A stretch of 46,215 bases of DNA, from positions 1 through 46,215 of the IMG/VR virus record IMGVR_UViG_3300027754_000160; one strand, written 5' to 3'. A program made the translations under genes and the position numbers. The notes under the pieces are model-generated. The model was not told the DNA's origin, searched no databases, and saw nothing but the letters and a program-made list of their open reading frames with translations. How positions within the stretch are numbered: position 1 is the first letter of the stretch; every line of letters begins with the position of its first letter. This DNA is from a virus. Below, in pieces: positions 14,064-20,767 of the stretch.

Positions 14064-14552
14064 ATGAGTAACAATAAGCCAGCATGGACTGAGGTTCTTA
14101 AACAATGGGAGCCCTCCGCTGGAAGCGAAGCGGTCACCACCACTGCCCCCGCTGCGGATGCATCACCGTCACTCTTCCCGGTGACAAATAACGTCACTCG
14201 TGAGACGTTTGAGTGCGTCAAGAAGAACCCCGGGATAACAGCGCTGCAAGTCGTGGCGATGCTGCCCAAACAAAAACCCACTTCGGTAACATCCCTCTTG
14301 GCGCAGATGGTCAAGAACGGGTTGTGCACCAAGCAAGACTTCGGGTTCTACGCCCTTGTTGACGAGTACCTGCCGTTGAAAAGAGCGTATGCCAAGTACG
14401 CAACGGCACAGAAGCCCAAGGCAAAGGCAAAGCCTTCGGCCCCCGCCCCTGCAAAGGAGCAACAACCTGCTACGGCAAGCAGCCTACTGATGTCCCTCAA
14501 CGTGGTTGAGGCGCGTCTTTTGTACGATGAACTCAAGAAAGTTTTTAACTAA
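14064..14552 (+). CDS. Winged-helix DNA-binding-like protein
   Basis: This 162-aa protein has a flexible N-terminus (1-40). A winged-helix-like domain spans about 43-100: ETFECVKKNPGITALQVVAM (helices 1-2), KQKPTSVTSLLAQMVKNGLC (recognition helix) and TKQDFGFYALVDEY (wing strands). A lysine/proline/alanine linker follows (PKAKAKPSAPAPAKEQQPA, 115-138), then a C-terminal helix (SLNVVEARLLYDELKKVF). The pattern 'helix, GIT turn, variable helix, LV-KNGL' is that of MarR/TrmB-like and phage replication-organiser winged helices. The ribosome site is TTGGAGAAGC. Its own promoter and palindrome 7 precede it, so it may be autoregulated through that palindrome; this is a hypothesis only. Confidence 0.75.
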   Translation: MSNNKPAWTEVLKQWEPSAGSEAVTTTAPAADASPSLFPVTNNVTRETFECVKKNPGITALQVVAMLPKQKPTSVTSLLAQMVKNGLCTKQDFGFYALVDEYLPLKRAYAKYATAQKPKAKAKPSAPAPAKEQQPATASSLLMSLNVVEARLLYDELKKVFN

Positions 14553-14560
14553 GGATTTAT

Positions 14561-15523
14561 ATGGCACACGAACTAACAACCAATCAGCAAGGGCAAGTCG
14601 AGTTTGCCTATCTTGAACAAGACGGCCTGCCTTGGCACGGCCTTGGTCAGCCGATGCCCGTGGGGGCAAGCATTGAAGAGTGGCGCAAGCAGGCAGGCAT
14701 GGACTGGCGCATCCAGCGCTCTGAGGTGCGGTTCAACACGAGCCGCACTGAGGAGGTACTGATGAAGATGCCCGAGCAGCATGTGCTGTTCCGCTCTGAC
14801 AACCACGAAGCACTTGGGCTGGTGTCCAAGAAGTACCAAGTGGTGCAGCCCAGTGAGGTGATTGAGTTCTTCCGGGACATCGCCAAGGCCGGGGGTCTGG
14901 AGTTGTCTGCGGCAGGGACGATCTACGGAGGCAAGCGCTTCTGGGCCACAGCCAAGATAGGCGAGGCAAGTCCGACCAGTATTAAAGACAAGATCAGCGG
15001 GTTCCTGCTCATCAGCACCAGCGCCGATGGCTCACTGGCAACCGAGGTGAGGCGCACAACTGTACGCACTGTGTGCTCCAACACGCTGGCTATGGCGATG
15101 GCAGATGCTCATGCATCTGTGCGAGTCACGCACAAGTCAGTGTTCGACCCGGCAGCAGTGAAGGACTTCATGGGACTCAACGAGGCTGCATGGGCAGCGT
15201 TCAAGCATCAGGTGGTGCGGCTGGCTAACAAGCCTGTCGTCCTTGAGGAGGCAGAGCAGCTAACCGCCTTCATACTAGGTGGTGGAGAGAAAGTGCAGGC
15301 GACAGCAGGGTACAACAAGATACTCGACCTGTTCCAAGGCGAGGCCAAGGGGTCTGGTCTTGAGGGTGTGCAGGGCACAGCGTGGGGCTACATCAACGCC
15401 GTGACTGAGTATGCCGATTGGTTCTCACGGGCACGTAGCCAAGAGAACCGCTTTGTGTCCGCACAGTGGGGGCCGGGTGCTGACCTCAAGCAGCGTGCAC
15501 TGGACGCTGTGTTAGCTGTGTGA
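14561..15523 (+). CDS. DUF932 family protein (phage/plasmid-like TIGR03299 type)
   Basis: This 320-aa protein shows the DUF932/TIGR03299 hallmarks: PWHGLGQPMPVGASIEEW near the start (29-46), EALGLVSKKYQVVQPSEVIE (83-102), a central strand region ending in RRTTVRTVCSNTLAMAMADA (164-183) and the C-terminal TAWGYINAVTEYADWFSRAR (274-293). The family is widespread on phages and conjugative plasmids. Its biochemical role is not established; links to DNA handling or host-defence evasion have been proposed but cannot be read from sequence. It follows the winged-helix gene by 8 nt with ribosome site AAGGA, so both share the 14.0 kb promoter. A UUCG-loop hairpin follows its stop. Confidence 0.9.
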   Translation: MAHELTTNQQGQVEFAYLEQDGLPWHGLGQPMPVGASIEEWRKQAGMDWRIQRSEVRFNTSRTEEVLMKMPEQHVLFRSDNHEALGLVSKKYQVVQPSEVIEFFRDIAKAGGLELSAAGTIYGGKRFWATAKIGEASPTSIKDKISGFLLISTSADGSLATEVRRTTVRTVCSNTLAMAMADAHASVRVTHKSVFDPAAVKDFMGLNEAAWAAFKHQVVRLANKPVVLEEAEQLTAFILGGGEKVQATAGYNKILDLFQGEAKGSGLEGVQGTAWGYINAVTEYADWFSRARSQENRFVSAQWGPGADLKQRALDAVLAV

Positions 15524-15529
15524 TTAACC

Positions 15530-15545
15530 GGGGGCTTCGGCCCCC
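15530..15545 (+). terminator. UUCG tetraloop hairpin after the DUF932 gene
   Basis: GGGGGC-TTCG-GCCCCC, six GC pairs closed by the very stable cUUCGg loop, without a following T-run. It lies 7 nt after the stop and before the ribosome site of the next gene. It probably acts as a 3'-end protection or processing hairpin, or a weak terminator. Confidence 0.5.
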
Positions 15546-15560
15546 ATAACAGGAGAAGCA

Positions 15561-15755
15561 ATGCTTACATTTATCAAGAACTATTTACGCAAACCCACAC
15601 CGCTGGAGATGGTTGCCAAGGAGTTGGCTGTCGCACACTTGTGCAAGCTAGAGGCAGAGACAGCGGTGGACTATGCAGTGAGTGTCGTGCGCTACAACGA
15701 CACCCGCATCAAACGGCTAGAGCAACACATCAACAACCACAAGGAGTGTGTATGA
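15561..15755 (+). CDS. 64-aa small protein, unknown; start of the small-gene train
   Basis: MLTFIKNYLRKPTPLEMVAK is followed by a long helix with many E, A and R residues and a basic C-terminal part (DTRIKRLEQHINNHKECV). The ribosome site CAGGAGAAGC is 5 nt upstream. It ends in ATGA overlap with the next gene and begins a series of coupled genes reaching 21.7 kb. A helical coiled-coil peptide; function unknown. Confidence 0.7.
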   Translation: MLTFIKNYLRKPTPLEMVAKELAVAHLCKLEAETAVDYAVSVVRYNDTRIKRLEQHINNHKECV

Positions 15756-15988
15756 GTGACACCCCAGAGACGGTGCTGCTTGTCAGCAACCTGCTGGTGC
15801 AGCAAGCGATTGAGTCACGGGCGAGAAAGCCCGAGTCAGTGTGGCTCCCTCATTCGTTTGAAGAGGCCGAGGCCAATGCAAACTTGTTCGCCAAGACACA
15901 ACTGCCTATGAGCAACCCCGACCGCAACCGTAGCCTGATACGGGCGTACGACCGAGTAACCAAATCAAGGGAGACATACCATGTATGA
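15752..15988 (+). CDS. 78-aa small protein, unknown
   Basis: The product begins MSDTPETVLLVSNLLVQQAI. The first half is an amphipathic helix; the second half has a basic, arginine-rich end (NPDRNRSLIRAYDRVTKSRE). The start overlaps the previous stop; the ribosome site AAGGAG is inside the previous gene. It overlaps the next gene by 8 nt. No recognised family. Confidence 0.7.
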   Translation: MSDTPETVLLVSNLLVQQAIESRARKPESVWLPHSFEEAEANANLFAKTQLPMSNPDRNRSLIRAYDRVTKSRETYHV

Positions 15989-16109
15989 CGATGGCGACTA
16001 TGGCGGCATTGATGAGTTCATGTACTACGTGACTATCGCTGTTTTATTCTTGATGACTACTGTCTTTCTGGGCGCGGTGGTTGGACTTATGTATTGGGCC
16101 ATGCTATGA
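15981..16109 (+). CDS. 42-aa single-pass membrane peptide
   Basis: The acidic N-terminus MYDDGDYGGIDEF is followed by one hydrophobic segment of about 25 residues (VTIAVLFLMTTVFLGAVVGL) that ends in MYWAML. It is likely inserted in the inner membrane with the acidic end on one side. The start lies inside the previous gene with a GGGAGA-like ribosome site. Size and topology resemble phage membrane effectors or pinholin-like peptides, without specific evidence. Confidence 0.55.
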   Translation: MYDDGDYGGIDEFMYYVTIAVLFLMTTVFLGAVVGLMYWAML

Positions 16110-16399
16110 ACAATGAAGAAGACGAATTCAAACGCATCGAAGCAGAGGCCCAGCGCCAAGCAGCGTTCCAGCGCAAAGTGGACGATGCTATAAGGATTGC
16201 GTTCGAAGCAAAGTGGGACGATGACGACACGCAGGGGTACGCAAGTGAGTTCGCCCTGCCACAACTGAGAACCTTCTTGGACAGTCTCAAGGAACGCATC
16301 GTTAAGCGTTACGTAGGTAGCCCATCAGACAGGGACATAGGCTACGGCATGGAGATTGTGTATTTTGATCTGATCGACTTAATTGAGGGGAAGAAATGA
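16106..16399 (+). CDS. 97-aa acidic protein, unknown
   Basis: The product begins MNNEEDEFKRIEAEAQRQAA. A charged helix is followed by DAIRIAFEAKWDDDDTQGYA and a second helical part (LRTFLDSLKERIVKRY), ending with YFDLIDLIEGKK. Likely a soluble, helical, acidic protein. The ATG overlaps the previous stop; an in-frame TTG four codons upstream is disfavoured. It is coupled to the next gene by ATGA. Confidence 0.75.
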   Translation: MNNEEDEFKRIEAEAQRQAAFQRKVDDAIRIAFEAKWDDDDTQGYASEFALPQLRTFLDSLKERIVKRYVGSPSDRDIGYGMEIVYFDLIDLIEGKK

Positions 16400-16542
16400 C
16401 TAAGCAAGAACTACTGGCCCTACTCAAGCTGTTGTCGGCGATAGAGAGCGCAATGTCCGTCAACAAAGCGCAATTACCTAACTATTTGTTTGAGCAGATT
16501 GACGCTGCGGTTGCAGTGCTGGAACGGGAGATATTGAAATGA
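16396..16542 (+). CDS. 48-aa helical peptide, unknown
   Basis: MTKQELLALLKLLSAIESAM then a second helix ending AVLEREILK: a two-helix hairpin. It is preceded by GGGGAAG as ribosome site within the previous gene and overlaps the next gene through ATGA. It was located by translating between coupled neighbours. No recognised family. Confidence 0.65.
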   Translation: MTKQELLALLKLLSAIESAMSVNKAQLPNYLFEQIDAAVAVLEREILK

Positions 16543-16760
16543 CACAAGACGACATCAATCGCATGGCGCGGGAGGCGGGGTTAATTGTCGACGGCAATAA
16601 TTCGGGACATGACGACCTCCTCGCCTTTGCCAACCTTGTCGCCGCTGCCGAACGTGAGTCTTGCGCGGAGTTGTGTGACGGTTTGGATGATGGGTTGGTT
16701 GACGGATTAGCTGGCTGGCAATACGGCGAAGCCATCAGAGCAAGAGGAGAGCAAGCATGA
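16539..16760 (+). CDS. Tandem paralogue 1 (MTQDD...ERESCAELC...AIRARG)
   Basis: This 73-aa protein is the first of three adjacent related genes. It shares MTQDDI at the start, a FANLVAAAERESCAELCDG segment and the ending YGEAIRARGEQA. The cysteine pair spaced C-x3-C in the second helix (ESCAELC) is conserved in all three copies and could bind metal or form a redox pair. Start overlaps stop on both sides. Proteins with the 'AERExCAxLC...AIRAR' signature are common small accessory proteins in phages of proteobacteria; their role is unknown. Confidence 0.75.
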   Translation: MTQDDINRMAREAGLIVDGNNSGHDDLLAFANLVAAAERESCAELCDGLDDGLVDGLAGWQYGEAIRARGEQA

Positions 16761-16972
16761 CACAAGACGACATCATCAAGATGGCAGACGCATCCGGGAT
16801 TTCATACTACGGCATGGGCAAGGACAGTGATAGGTTTTTGCATCACGTTGAAACCTTTGCCGACCTTGTCGCATCAGCCGAGCGTGAGGCTTGTGCGCGG
16901 CTGTGTGAAGCACAGGGGGAATATGGCGATGAGCAATACGCCGCTGCTATCAGAGCAAGGAGCCAAGCATGA
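16757..16972 (+). CDS. Tandem paralogue 2
   Basis: This 71-aa protein begins MTQDDIIKMADASGISYYGM. The shared block is FADLVASAEREACARLCEAQ, ending YAAAIRARSQA. The middle (GKDSDRFLHHVE) differs from copy 1, so conservation is limited to the two ends and the cysteine helix. The ribosome site (GAGGAGAGC) is inside the end of copy 1. ATGA overlaps on both sides. Confidence 0.75.
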   Translation: MTQDDIIKMADASGISYYGMGKDSDRFLHHVETFADLVASAEREACARLCEAQGEYGDEQYAAAIRARSQA

Positions 16973-17226
16973 CGCAAGATGAACTCATTAAGCTGGCGCT
17001 GATCAAGCTGGCGCAGGAATCTGGGCTTGCAAAAGTTCTCGACGAACACGCCAGTGAGTACCGCGATGGCTGGTTTGAAAACTCGGAATACCCAGAACTC
17101 TTGGCCTTTGTCAAACTTGTAGCTGGGCATGAGCGTGAGGCTTGTGCGCGGCTGTGTGAAAACCATGTCAGCTACCCATCACGAGTGCATTTTGCTGCTG
17201 CTATCAGAGCAAGAGGAAACACATGA
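16969..17226 (+). CDS. Tandem paralogue 3
   Basis: This 85-aa protein begins MTQDELIKLALIKLAQESGL. It contains a small internal duplication (LIKLA twice) and the block FVKLVAGHEREACARLCENH, ending HFAAAIRARGNT. It is slightly longer than the other two because of the central stretch (DEHASEYRDGWFENSEYPEL). The ribosome site AAGGAGCC is in the end of copy 2. This copy looks functional, with no frameshift. Confidence 0.75.
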   Translation: MTQDELIKLALIKLAQESGLAKVLDEHASEYRDGWFENSEYPELLAFVKLVAGHEREACARLCENHVSYPSRVHFAAAIRARGNT

Positions 17227-17333
17227 AATTTGACAAATTTATTGAGTGGTGGTTTACAGGGCGTTGTCTTACACACCCCGTGGTCGTGGCAGTAACTTGG
17301 TTTATAGCTGGATACACAGTGGGGAAATTATGA
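17223..17333 (+). CDS. 36-aa membrane peptide
   Basis: MKFDKFIEWWFTGRCLTHPV followed by VVAVTWFIAGYTVGKL gives one probable membrane segment in the second half with an aromatic-rich start. The start overlaps the stop of paralogue 3 (ATGA), and the end overlaps a 16-codon frame in the same way. Small single-pass phage peptide of unknown role. Confidence 0.5.
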   Translation: MKFDKFIEWWFTGRCLTHPVVVAVTWFIAGYTVGKL

Positions 17334-17380
17334 GCCGCTTACTACACGCTGCCGCTGAAATTGGAAGGAGTATGAAATGA
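17330..17380 (+). CDS. Possible 16-aa mini-gene
   Basis: MSRLLHAAAEIGRSMK lies between two ATGA overlaps (stop of the upstream peptide and start of the downstream gene). Its end supplies GGAAGGAG as the ribosome site of the next gene. It may be a translated coupling bridge with no product role. It is reported because it makes the chain of overlaps continuous. Confidence 0.3.
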   Translation: MSRLLHAAAEIGRSMK

Positions 17381-17544
17381 CTGATATGCCAGAATTACTT
17401 GTTGTTTTGTTTGTTATTGCAATGCTTAACGGGTTTGCGTACACCATCGGCAACTACGTTGGCGCCGAAAAGGCTTGCGAGTCTGTAAAGATGGAGTGGG
17501 TCAAAGACAAGTGCGTGAAAGTAACACGGGAGGTAATGCAATGA
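17377..17544 (+). CDS. 55-aa membrane-anchored small protein
   Basis: MTDMPELLVVLFVIAMLNGF gives one N-terminal membrane segment, followed by AYTIGNYVGAEKACESVK and a basic C-terminal part with a second cysteine (KDKCVKVTREVMQ). The two cysteines 13 residues apart outside the membrane could form a disulfide if periplasmic. The ribosome site GGAAGGAG is strong. It overlaps the next gene by 4 nt. Confidence 0.6.
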   Translation: MTDMPELLVVLFVIAMLNGFAYTIGNYVGAEKACESVKMEWVKDKCVKVTREVMQ

Positions 17545-18164
17545 CAAGAGAAGTAATGCAGCAGGCGCTAGAGGCGCTGGAAAACGCTGTTAGATACCAC
17601 GGCATCATGTTGATGTCCGACCCGCCACAAGCTGCGTGGAAATATTACAGAGTTGAAGACAATGCAAAACAAGCCATCACTGCCATCAAAGAAGCCTTGG
17701 CACAGCCAGTGCAGCCAGAAGCGAAAGTACAAAACACCGAAGATGCAGCTAACGAGGCAGCAGCGAAAGCGCTTTACGAAACGTGGCACAGCCAGCCGGG
17801 ATACTTGCCGTGGCAAGACGGCGGAAACTCACATAAACAAGACGAGGCTAGAGAGCTAGTTCGCCTTGCTGCCCACAATTTAAAGCCACCCCTGCCAGTG
17901 CAGGAGCCGGTGGCGTGGACAACAATGCCAGAGGCAGATGATTGGGATTTTGTTTCTGGGAACAAAGACCCTACCGGCAAGCTAGAGGGCAAGTGGTTTC
18001 CGCTCTACACCACCCCACCCGCAGCACAGCGCAAGCCGCTGACGGATGAGGAGATTGATGCGTTGGCAAATAACAATGGGACTGTTGACCTCGTGACGTG
18101 GTGGCGTCAACTTGCCCGAGCCATCGAAGCCGCCCACAACATTAAGGAGAAGACCAATGACTGA
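17541..18164 (+). CDS. 207-aa modular small-train protein with PLTDEEI motif
   Basis: An N-terminal helical module, MTREVMQQALEALENAVRYH with AKQAITAIKEALAQP, is followed by an acidic alanine-rich region, a proline-rich linker (PVQEPVAWTTMP), a TTPPAAQRKPLTDEEIDALA segment and the tail AHNIKEKTND. The 'QALEALE...AI-AL--AL-QP' start and the 'PAAQR-LTDEEI' segment recur in the next gene. Such proteins are frequent phage accessory proteins built from exchangeable modules, and their function is not known. The start chosen (17541) has the ribosome site GGGAGG and ATGA overlap. It overlaps the next gene by 8 nt. Confidence 0.75.
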   Translation: MTREVMQQALEALENAVRYHGIMLMSDPPQAAWKYYRVEDNAKQAITAIKEALAQPVQPEAKVQNTEDAANEAAAKALYETWHSQPGYLPWQDGGNSHKQDEARELVRLAAHNLKPPLPVQEPVAWTTMPEADDWDFVSGNKDPTGKLEGKWFPLYTTPPAAQRKPLTDEEIDALANNNGTVDLVTWWRQLARAIEAAHNIKEKTND

Positions 18165-18573
18165 CTTAAGACAAGCCGCGCAGCAGGCGTTGGAGGCGTT
18201 GGAAACCTGTAGAGAAGACGAGTGGCACAGCGAGGATGATTTTGGAATGGAACAAACATACGACGAAGATAAAGTTGCCAAAGCCCTCACCGCCCTACGC
18301 ACCACACTGAAACAGCCAAGGCAGGAGCCGAAGCCTGTGGCGTGTCGTTTTTGTCACAGCAAAAAAGGTTGCTATACATGGCTGTGTGATAGCTGCGGAG
18401 AGATTGACGATGTTCAACAACCCGCAGCCCAGCGCCCGTGGGTAGGGCTGACGGATGAGGAGATTTTGAGCGCAGACCCTCGGATTGGAAAACCAGAGTC
18501 TGATGTCAATCCGTATCAGATACTCGGCAGCGCCCGAGACTTGGAAGCCCTTTTGAAGGAGCGCAACACATGA
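18157..18573 (+). CDS. 138-aa zinc-ribbon-containing GLTDEE protein
   Basis: The N-terminal module MTDLRQAAQQALEALETCRE matches that of the preceding gene. A central zinc-ribbon-like element, CRFCHSKKGCYTWLCDSCG (residues about 67-85, Cys pairs C-x2-C and C-x2-C), is followed by [20 protein letters not shown] and the tail LEALLKERNT. The ribosome site AAGGAGAAG is encoded in the tail of the previous gene. The zinc ribbon suggests nucleic-acid or protein binding. The last bases encode KERNT and form the next gene's ribosome site and start. Confidence 0.75.
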   Translation: MTDLRQAAQQALEALETCREDEWHSEDDFGMEQTYDEDKVAKALTALRTTLKQPRQEPKPVACRFCHSKKGCYTWLCDSCGEIDDVQQPAAQRPWVGLTDEEILSADPRIGKPESDVNPYQILGSARDLEALLKERNT

Positions 18574-18785
18574 CACCGCAAGAACACAAATGGGTTGAGA
18601 CCAACAACAGTCTGTGCGCCGTGCTTAGACAAGTGCATGATGTGCTGGCATTGTCGTCCCTGCCGCCCAAGCGTGAATGGCAAGGGCTGACGGATGAGGA
18701 TAAGCAGACCGCAGTCTGGACAAATGGGACTTTTGGTGGTGGCGCACTGTGGGCCGAAGCCCTTTTGAAGGAGCGCAACACATGA
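18570..18785 (+). CDS. 71-aa GLTDED/KERNT protein
   Basis: The product begins MTPQEHKWVETNNSLCAVLR. The shared element REWQGLTDEDKQTAVW is followed by GGALWAEALLKERNT. It lacks the zinc ribbon of its neighbour and looks like the minimal form of the module. ATGA overlap on both sides. Function unknown. Confidence 0.7.
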   Translation: MTPQEHKWVETNNSLCAVLRQVHDVLALSSLPPKREWQGLTDEDKQTAVWTNGTFGGGALWAEALLKERNT

Positions 18786-18952
18786 TTGAATACTTCCACC
18801 CCGCCTTCCCAAAGTTGTACCGCATTGGTGGTGAGTACGCGCCGGGGCTGGCTAGGCTGTTCGGGGCGCATGAGTGCCATGAGGGTAAGGCGCATGACAT
18901 TGTTGATGGCAAGTGCACCAAGTGCGGTGTGCATGTAAAGGAGAACAAATGA
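18782..18952 (+). CDS. 56-aa His/Cys-rich small protein
   Basis: MIEYFHPAFPKLYRIGGEYA precedes a compact HECHEGKAHDIVDGKCTKCG region with ligands H, C, H, C-x2-C and a following H (CGVHV), a plausible single zinc site. The product does not carry the GLTDEE motif but keeps the coupled ending (KENK, encoding AAGGAGAAC for the next gene). Possibly a zinc-knuckle binding peptide. Confidence 0.65.
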   Translation: MIEYFHPAFPKLYRIGGEYAPGLARLFGAHECHEGKAHDIVDGKCTKCGVHVKENK

Positions 18953-19245
18953 CACAAGATAAACATGAATGGTATTGCAGATGCGTGGACTGCCTTGAGG
19001 TAAAACTTAAACAAGCCAACAAAGAAATAGTAATGCTGCACAAAATCTGTGCCAGTAAAAAACAACGCTGGGTTGATTTAAACGAAGATGAAGTTTTGAG
19101 CTTGTGGCAGATATGCAAGATACCTGTTTATCTTGAGAAGCCGAATGACATTGGTCATAGGTTTGCACAGGCGCTTAGTTTTCGTTTGCATGAGGTTAGC
19201 TATGATGCGTTTTGTATTGACGCAAGAGAGGAGAAGAACACGTGA
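18949..19245 (+). CDS. 98-aa small-train protein with divergent motif
   Basis: The product begins MTQDKHEWYCRCVDCLEVKL, with three cysteines (C-x-C-x2-C) in the first 15 residues. A helix follows, then RWVDLNEDEVLSLWQICKIP, a divergent form of the WxGLTDEE element, and DDAREEKNT-like ending (IDAREEKNT). The cysteine cluster may bind metal. It is coupled to both neighbours; the next gene starts with GTG instead of ATG. Confidence 0.7.
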   Translation: MTQDKHEWYCRCVDCLEVKLKQANKEIVMLHKICASKKQRWVDLNEDEVLSLWQICKIPVYLEKPNDIGHRFAQALSFRLHEVSYDAFCIDAREEKNT

Positions 19246-19424
19246 CTGATCTAACAGAAGCTAGTTTGGAAGCCGCGCTCATAGAAATTCGCAAACACAT
19301 AGATGAGATGGGAGAAACGATCAAATTGACACCAACCCATTTTATTTTTAGACCCGCAGATTTAGAGGCGCTTGGACTCACTGTGGATGATGTTGCGAAG
19401 ATGATTAAGGAGAAGAACACATGA
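19242..19424 (+). CDS. 60-aa protein with GTG start
   Basis: (GTG)TDLTEASLEAALIEIRKHI, then a strand and an acidic helix (LEALGLTVDDVAKMIKEKNT). The GTG sits exactly where its neighbours have ATG after GAGGAGAAGAACAC, which supports this start. The tail KEKNT is the ribosome site and start for the next gene. Soluble, helical; function unknown. Confidence 0.65.
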   Translation: MTDLTEASLEAALIEIRKHIDEMGETIKLTPTHFIFRPADLEALGLTVDDVAKMIKEKNT

Positions 19425-19702
19425 ACCCAACAAAGACAGGACTCTACACAACCAACGCCGATGGTAGGAGCATCCTGCTGTACTGGGACGGCAAAGATTG
19501 GGTTAATGCAGACGGCCTACGCCCACGCTTCAAAACAGTGCAATGGTCAAGAGGCCCGTGGTTTGTCCCTGCGCTAAGAACTTGGCAGGGGCTGACGGAT
19601 GAAGAGATTGAACAAGGTAACAAAGAGTCTTGGGTAACTGAACAGGCTTGGCAATCAGCAGTCTGGTGGGCAGAAGCCAAACTGAAGGAGAAGAACACAT
19701 GA
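19421..19702 (+). CDS. 93-aa GLTDEE/KEKNT protein
   Basis: An N-terminal strand-rich module, MNPTKTGLYTTNADGRSILL with YWDGKDWVNADG, resembles small 'display' type beta domains. It is followed by RTWQGLTDEEIEQGNKESWV and WWAEAKLKEKNT. The beta module is not found in the neighbouring genes, so a different N-terminal part is joined to the same C-terminal element. ATGA overlaps on both sides. Confidence 0.7.
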   Translation: MNPTKTGLYTTNADGRSILLYWDGKDWVNADGLRPRFKTVQWSRGPWFVPALRTWQGLTDEEIEQGNKESWVTEQAWQSAVWWAEAKLKEKNT

Positions 19703-19890
19703 CTCAACCCATTGACTACTTAGAGTTTTACAAGACCTACATTCCACCGCCGCCGATAAGCACATTGGAAGACGCCTATGTAAAACACCACCGCAAGTAC
19801 GGCGACAGGTTCAATGCGTTTTACACGCAGATTCCCTTGTGGATGAAAGAATTATTTTGGTACGATTTTTGGAAGGAGAAGAAAATATGA
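19699..19890 (+). CDS. 63-aa aromatic-rich small protein
   Basis: MTQPIDYLEFYKTYIPPPPI, then a helix and an unusually aromatic end ([15 protein letters not shown]). The four-proline run and the Y/F/W content stand out. The tail KEKKI is a variant of KEKNT and contains AAGGAGAAG for the next gene. Unknown function. Confidence 0.65.
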   Translation: MTQPIDYLEFYKTYIPPPPISTLEDAYVKHHRKYGDRFNAFYTQIPLWMKELFWYDFWKEKKI

Positions 19891-20162
19891 TTAAGCGAGT
19901 GTCACAGCGTGACGTAATCGGCAAGCTATTAAAAGACAACAACATGCCTGATACACCTACTGCTAGGGCGATATACAGAAAGATGTTGGAGCCAGATGAG
20001 GACGATGACACACAGGTCTACCGGAAGCCGTGGGTAGGGCTGACGGATGAAGAAAAAAAGAACCTTGCGAAGGCAGCGGGGTGCACTGAGGACGATGACG
20101 GACATATCATCATGGAGATTTTTAGACTTGTTGAAGCCGCCCTGAAGGAGAAGAACGGATGA
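19887..20162 (+). CDS. 91-aa GLTDEE/KEKNG protein
   Basis: A basic N-terminal helix region ([20 protein letters not shown]) is followed by an acidic stretch ([10 protein letters not shown]), [20 protein letters not shown] and a helical end, [12 protein letters not shown]. The last element again encodes the ribosome site and start (ATGA) of the following sigma-like gene, so that gene's translation depends on this train. Confidence 0.7.
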   Translation: MIKRVSQRDVIGKLLKDNNMPDTPTARAIYRKMLEPDEDDDTQVYRKPWVGLTDEEKKNLAKAAGCTEDDDGHIIMEIFRLVEAALKEKNG

Positions 20163-20767
20163 AGCGGCCATACGGCAGGACGCTGACCGGGCACACCATA
20201 CCCTATGGCACTTTTGTAAATGCAAGTAAGGAACTGCTCAGTGCGTACTACAACTACGGCTACCTACGTGATGAGGATATACCGGAGTTGCCGTGCATAC
20301 CCATGATGGAGGGAGAACATGTTGATCCCATAGAAGAGTTGTACAAGAAAGAATTGATTGCTGGGGTTCAAGAGGTGTTGGAAACTTTGACCCCGAGAGC
20401 AATAAAAGTTTTACAAATGCGGTTTGGGATTGGCCTGACACAAGACTACACATTGGAAGAAGTTGGTAGGACGTTTGATGTAACACGCGAACGCATCAGG
20501 CAGATCGAAGCCAAGGCGCTACGCTATATGAAGAACCCGCTACGTTCAGACAAACTTGCAGAGTTGGCTGGGTACTACGTAACAACCGCAGAGAAGAAAG
20601 CGGAGATGAAGTCAAAACAAACGCAGTGGGAAAAAGAACGGGCGCGCGCCGAAGAGCAAGCGAGAGCCGAAGAGCAAGGACGTAACCACATGCTAAAAGA
20701 AATTTTGCATATACACACAACAAGGAGAAGACCGCTTGAGATGCCCCATATGCAACGCACAGACTGA
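20159..20767 (+). CDS. Sigma-70 region 4-like protein (no region 2)
   Basis: In this 202-aa protein, residues about 60-132 match sigma-70 region 4: [40 protein letters not shown] and the helix-turn-helix [20 protein letters not shown], nearly identical to the RpoD signature that contacts the -35 element. Before it are 55 residues without similarity to regions 2 or 3 (no -10 binding segment). After it is a highly charged helix ([20 protein letters not shown]) and a basic tail. A region-4-only protein could remodel host RNA polymerase, compete for the flap or -35, or act as a DNA-binding regulator. It is coupled to the previous gene by ATGA. Its end overlaps the NrdR-like gene by 32 nt. Confidence 0.88.
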   Translation: MKRPYGRTLTGHTIPYGTFVNASKELLSAYYNYGYLRDEDIPELPCIPMMEGEHVDPIEELYKKELIAGVQEVLETLTPRAIKVLQMRFGIGLTQDYTLEEVGRTFDVTRERIRQIEAKALRYMKNPLRSDKLAELAGYYVTTAEKKAEMKSKQTQWEKERARAEEQARAEEQGRNHMLKEILHIHTTRRRPLEMPHMQRTD

